Shown here one piece after another: positions 63,521 to 64,000 of a stretch of DNA of 64,000 nucleotides. The DNA is from Rhodococcus sp. AW25M09 (GTDB lineage: Bacteria > Actinomycetota > Actinomycetes > Mycobacteriales > Mycobacteriaceae). The position numbers and the translations under genes were made by a program. Each line of letters begins with the position of its first letter. The first letter of the stretch is position 1. Where the stretch lies: contig NZ_CAPS01000069.1 of NCBI RefSeq assembly GCF_000333955.1, forward strand, positions 1-64,000, given 5' to 3'. The notes under the pieces are model-generated. The model did no database searches. It was not told the DNA's origin and saw nothing but the letters and a program-made list of their open reading frames with translations.

Positions 63521-64000
63521 TCGAGCAGATCGGCCAGCGCACTCGCTGTTTCCGAACAGCCCGAATCCGTTGTGAGGGTGGCGAATTCGTCTCCACGAGT
63601 GGTTCCGCGATTGACGATGACGATGGGTTTGCCGGTTTTCGACGCGTGTCTGACGAAACGCAGGCCCGACATGACGGTGAGCGAGGACCCGAGTACCAGT
63701 AGGGCCTCGCTTCGGTCGACGAGATCGTAGGCTTCGGCGACGCGTGGTTTGGGCACACTCTCGCCGAAGTAGACGATGTCGGGTTTGAGTATGCCGGAAC
63801 ATGATTCGCAGTCGACCATGCGGAAGTGTTCGGTAGAGGAGATGATCGCGTCGGCGTCGGGAGCGATTTCGACGCCGTCCGCTGGTGCAACCGATTCGAG
63901 GAAGCCGGGATTGGCACGATCGAGTCTTCGAGCCAACTCGAACCGCGAGATCAACCGTTCGCAGTTCAGGCAGCGAACTCTGGCGTAGACGCCGTGCAGG
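63493..64000 (-). CDS. Sirtuin (Sir2-family NAD-dependent deacylase), N-terminus outside the window
   Basis: The frame runs past 64000, so only the C-terminal 169 residues are present. It has the sirtuin zinc site, C-L-N-C near 63970 and C-E-S-C at about 63805, followed by [13 protein letters not shown], the [12 protein letters not shown] segment and PIVIVNRG, all typical of bacterial Sir2. The NAD-binding GAG and catalytic HG motifs would be beyond the window edge. It probably removes acetyl or acyl groups from lysines. It is convergent with proB. Confidence 0.9.
   Translation of the reverse strand, partial: LHGVYARVRCLNCERLISRFELARRLDRANPGFLESVAPADGVEIAPDADAIISSTEHFRMVDCESCSGILKPDIVYFGESVPKPRVAEAYDLVDRSEALLVLGSSLTVMSGLRFVRHASKTGKPIVIVNRGTTRGDEFATLTTDSGCSETASALADLLDQAGTRSSA

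Overview
The window is high-GC actinobacterial DNA, most likely from Rhodococcus or a close Nocardiaceae relative. The evidence is the gene content and the order of genes: mycothiol-type DsbA/FrnE protein, an NAD-glutamate dehydrogenase of about 1600 residues, two ClpP paralogues, a fused PcaL, and many transcripts that appear leaderless. From about 12 kb to the right end the backbone follows the Mycobacterium tuberculosis order Rv2478c to Rv2439c (ssb-like, ettA, gdh, Rv2475c, Rv2474c, aglA, glbO, HNH protein, ctaJ, DUF5130, pepN, Rv2466c, rpiB, nei, two tRNAs, tig, clpP1P2, clpX, then valS, folC, ndk, rne, rplU, rpmA, obg, proB). That comparison comes from memory of the mycobacterial map, not from a search.

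Layout. Positions 1-5.3 kb hold the end of a prophage or capsid-forming satellite: small early genes, HK97 prohead protease, major capsid protein, a P-loop protein, a small membrane protein and a lipoprotein gene, stopping at a tRNA-Arg gene. No tail or connector genes follow the capsid gene. From 5.4 to 12 kb come an XdhC-family protein, a CopD/CtaG-type copper and cytochrome oxidase assembly protein, a divergent MarR regulator and ABC exporter pair around a palindromic operator, and a YigZ/IMPACT protein. From 12 to 36.8 kb lies the conserved backbone from ssb to clpX, with a cupin gene and an MscS channel as additions. From 36.9 to 50.9 kb is an accessory block between clpX and valS: the beta-ketoadipate genes pcaHGBLRF (leftward) and pcaIJ (rightward), fdhD, malQ, a UsfX-type anti-sigma factor with its SigF-type sigma factor, and an S9 peptidase. 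From 50.9 to 64 kb the conserved backbone resumes (valS-folC-DUF4233-ndk, rne, rplU-rpmA, obg-proB) and ends in a truncated sirtuin gene.

The most unusual signal is a 42-bp repeat found as tandem copies inside two unrelated genes, the YigZ gene (11346-11450) and an acyl-CoA thioesterase gene (14517-14600). The two copies sets are read in different reading frames, the unit has no stop codon in any of the six frames, and its length is a multiple of three. It behaves like a small mobile or expanding element adapted to insertion into coding DNA. Other points of interest are a probable 5-codon leaderless ORF coupled to yigZ, a promoter whose -10 box overlaps the stop codon upstream of valS, a strong terminator only about 45 bases before the obg start, and a long untranslated leader before rne.
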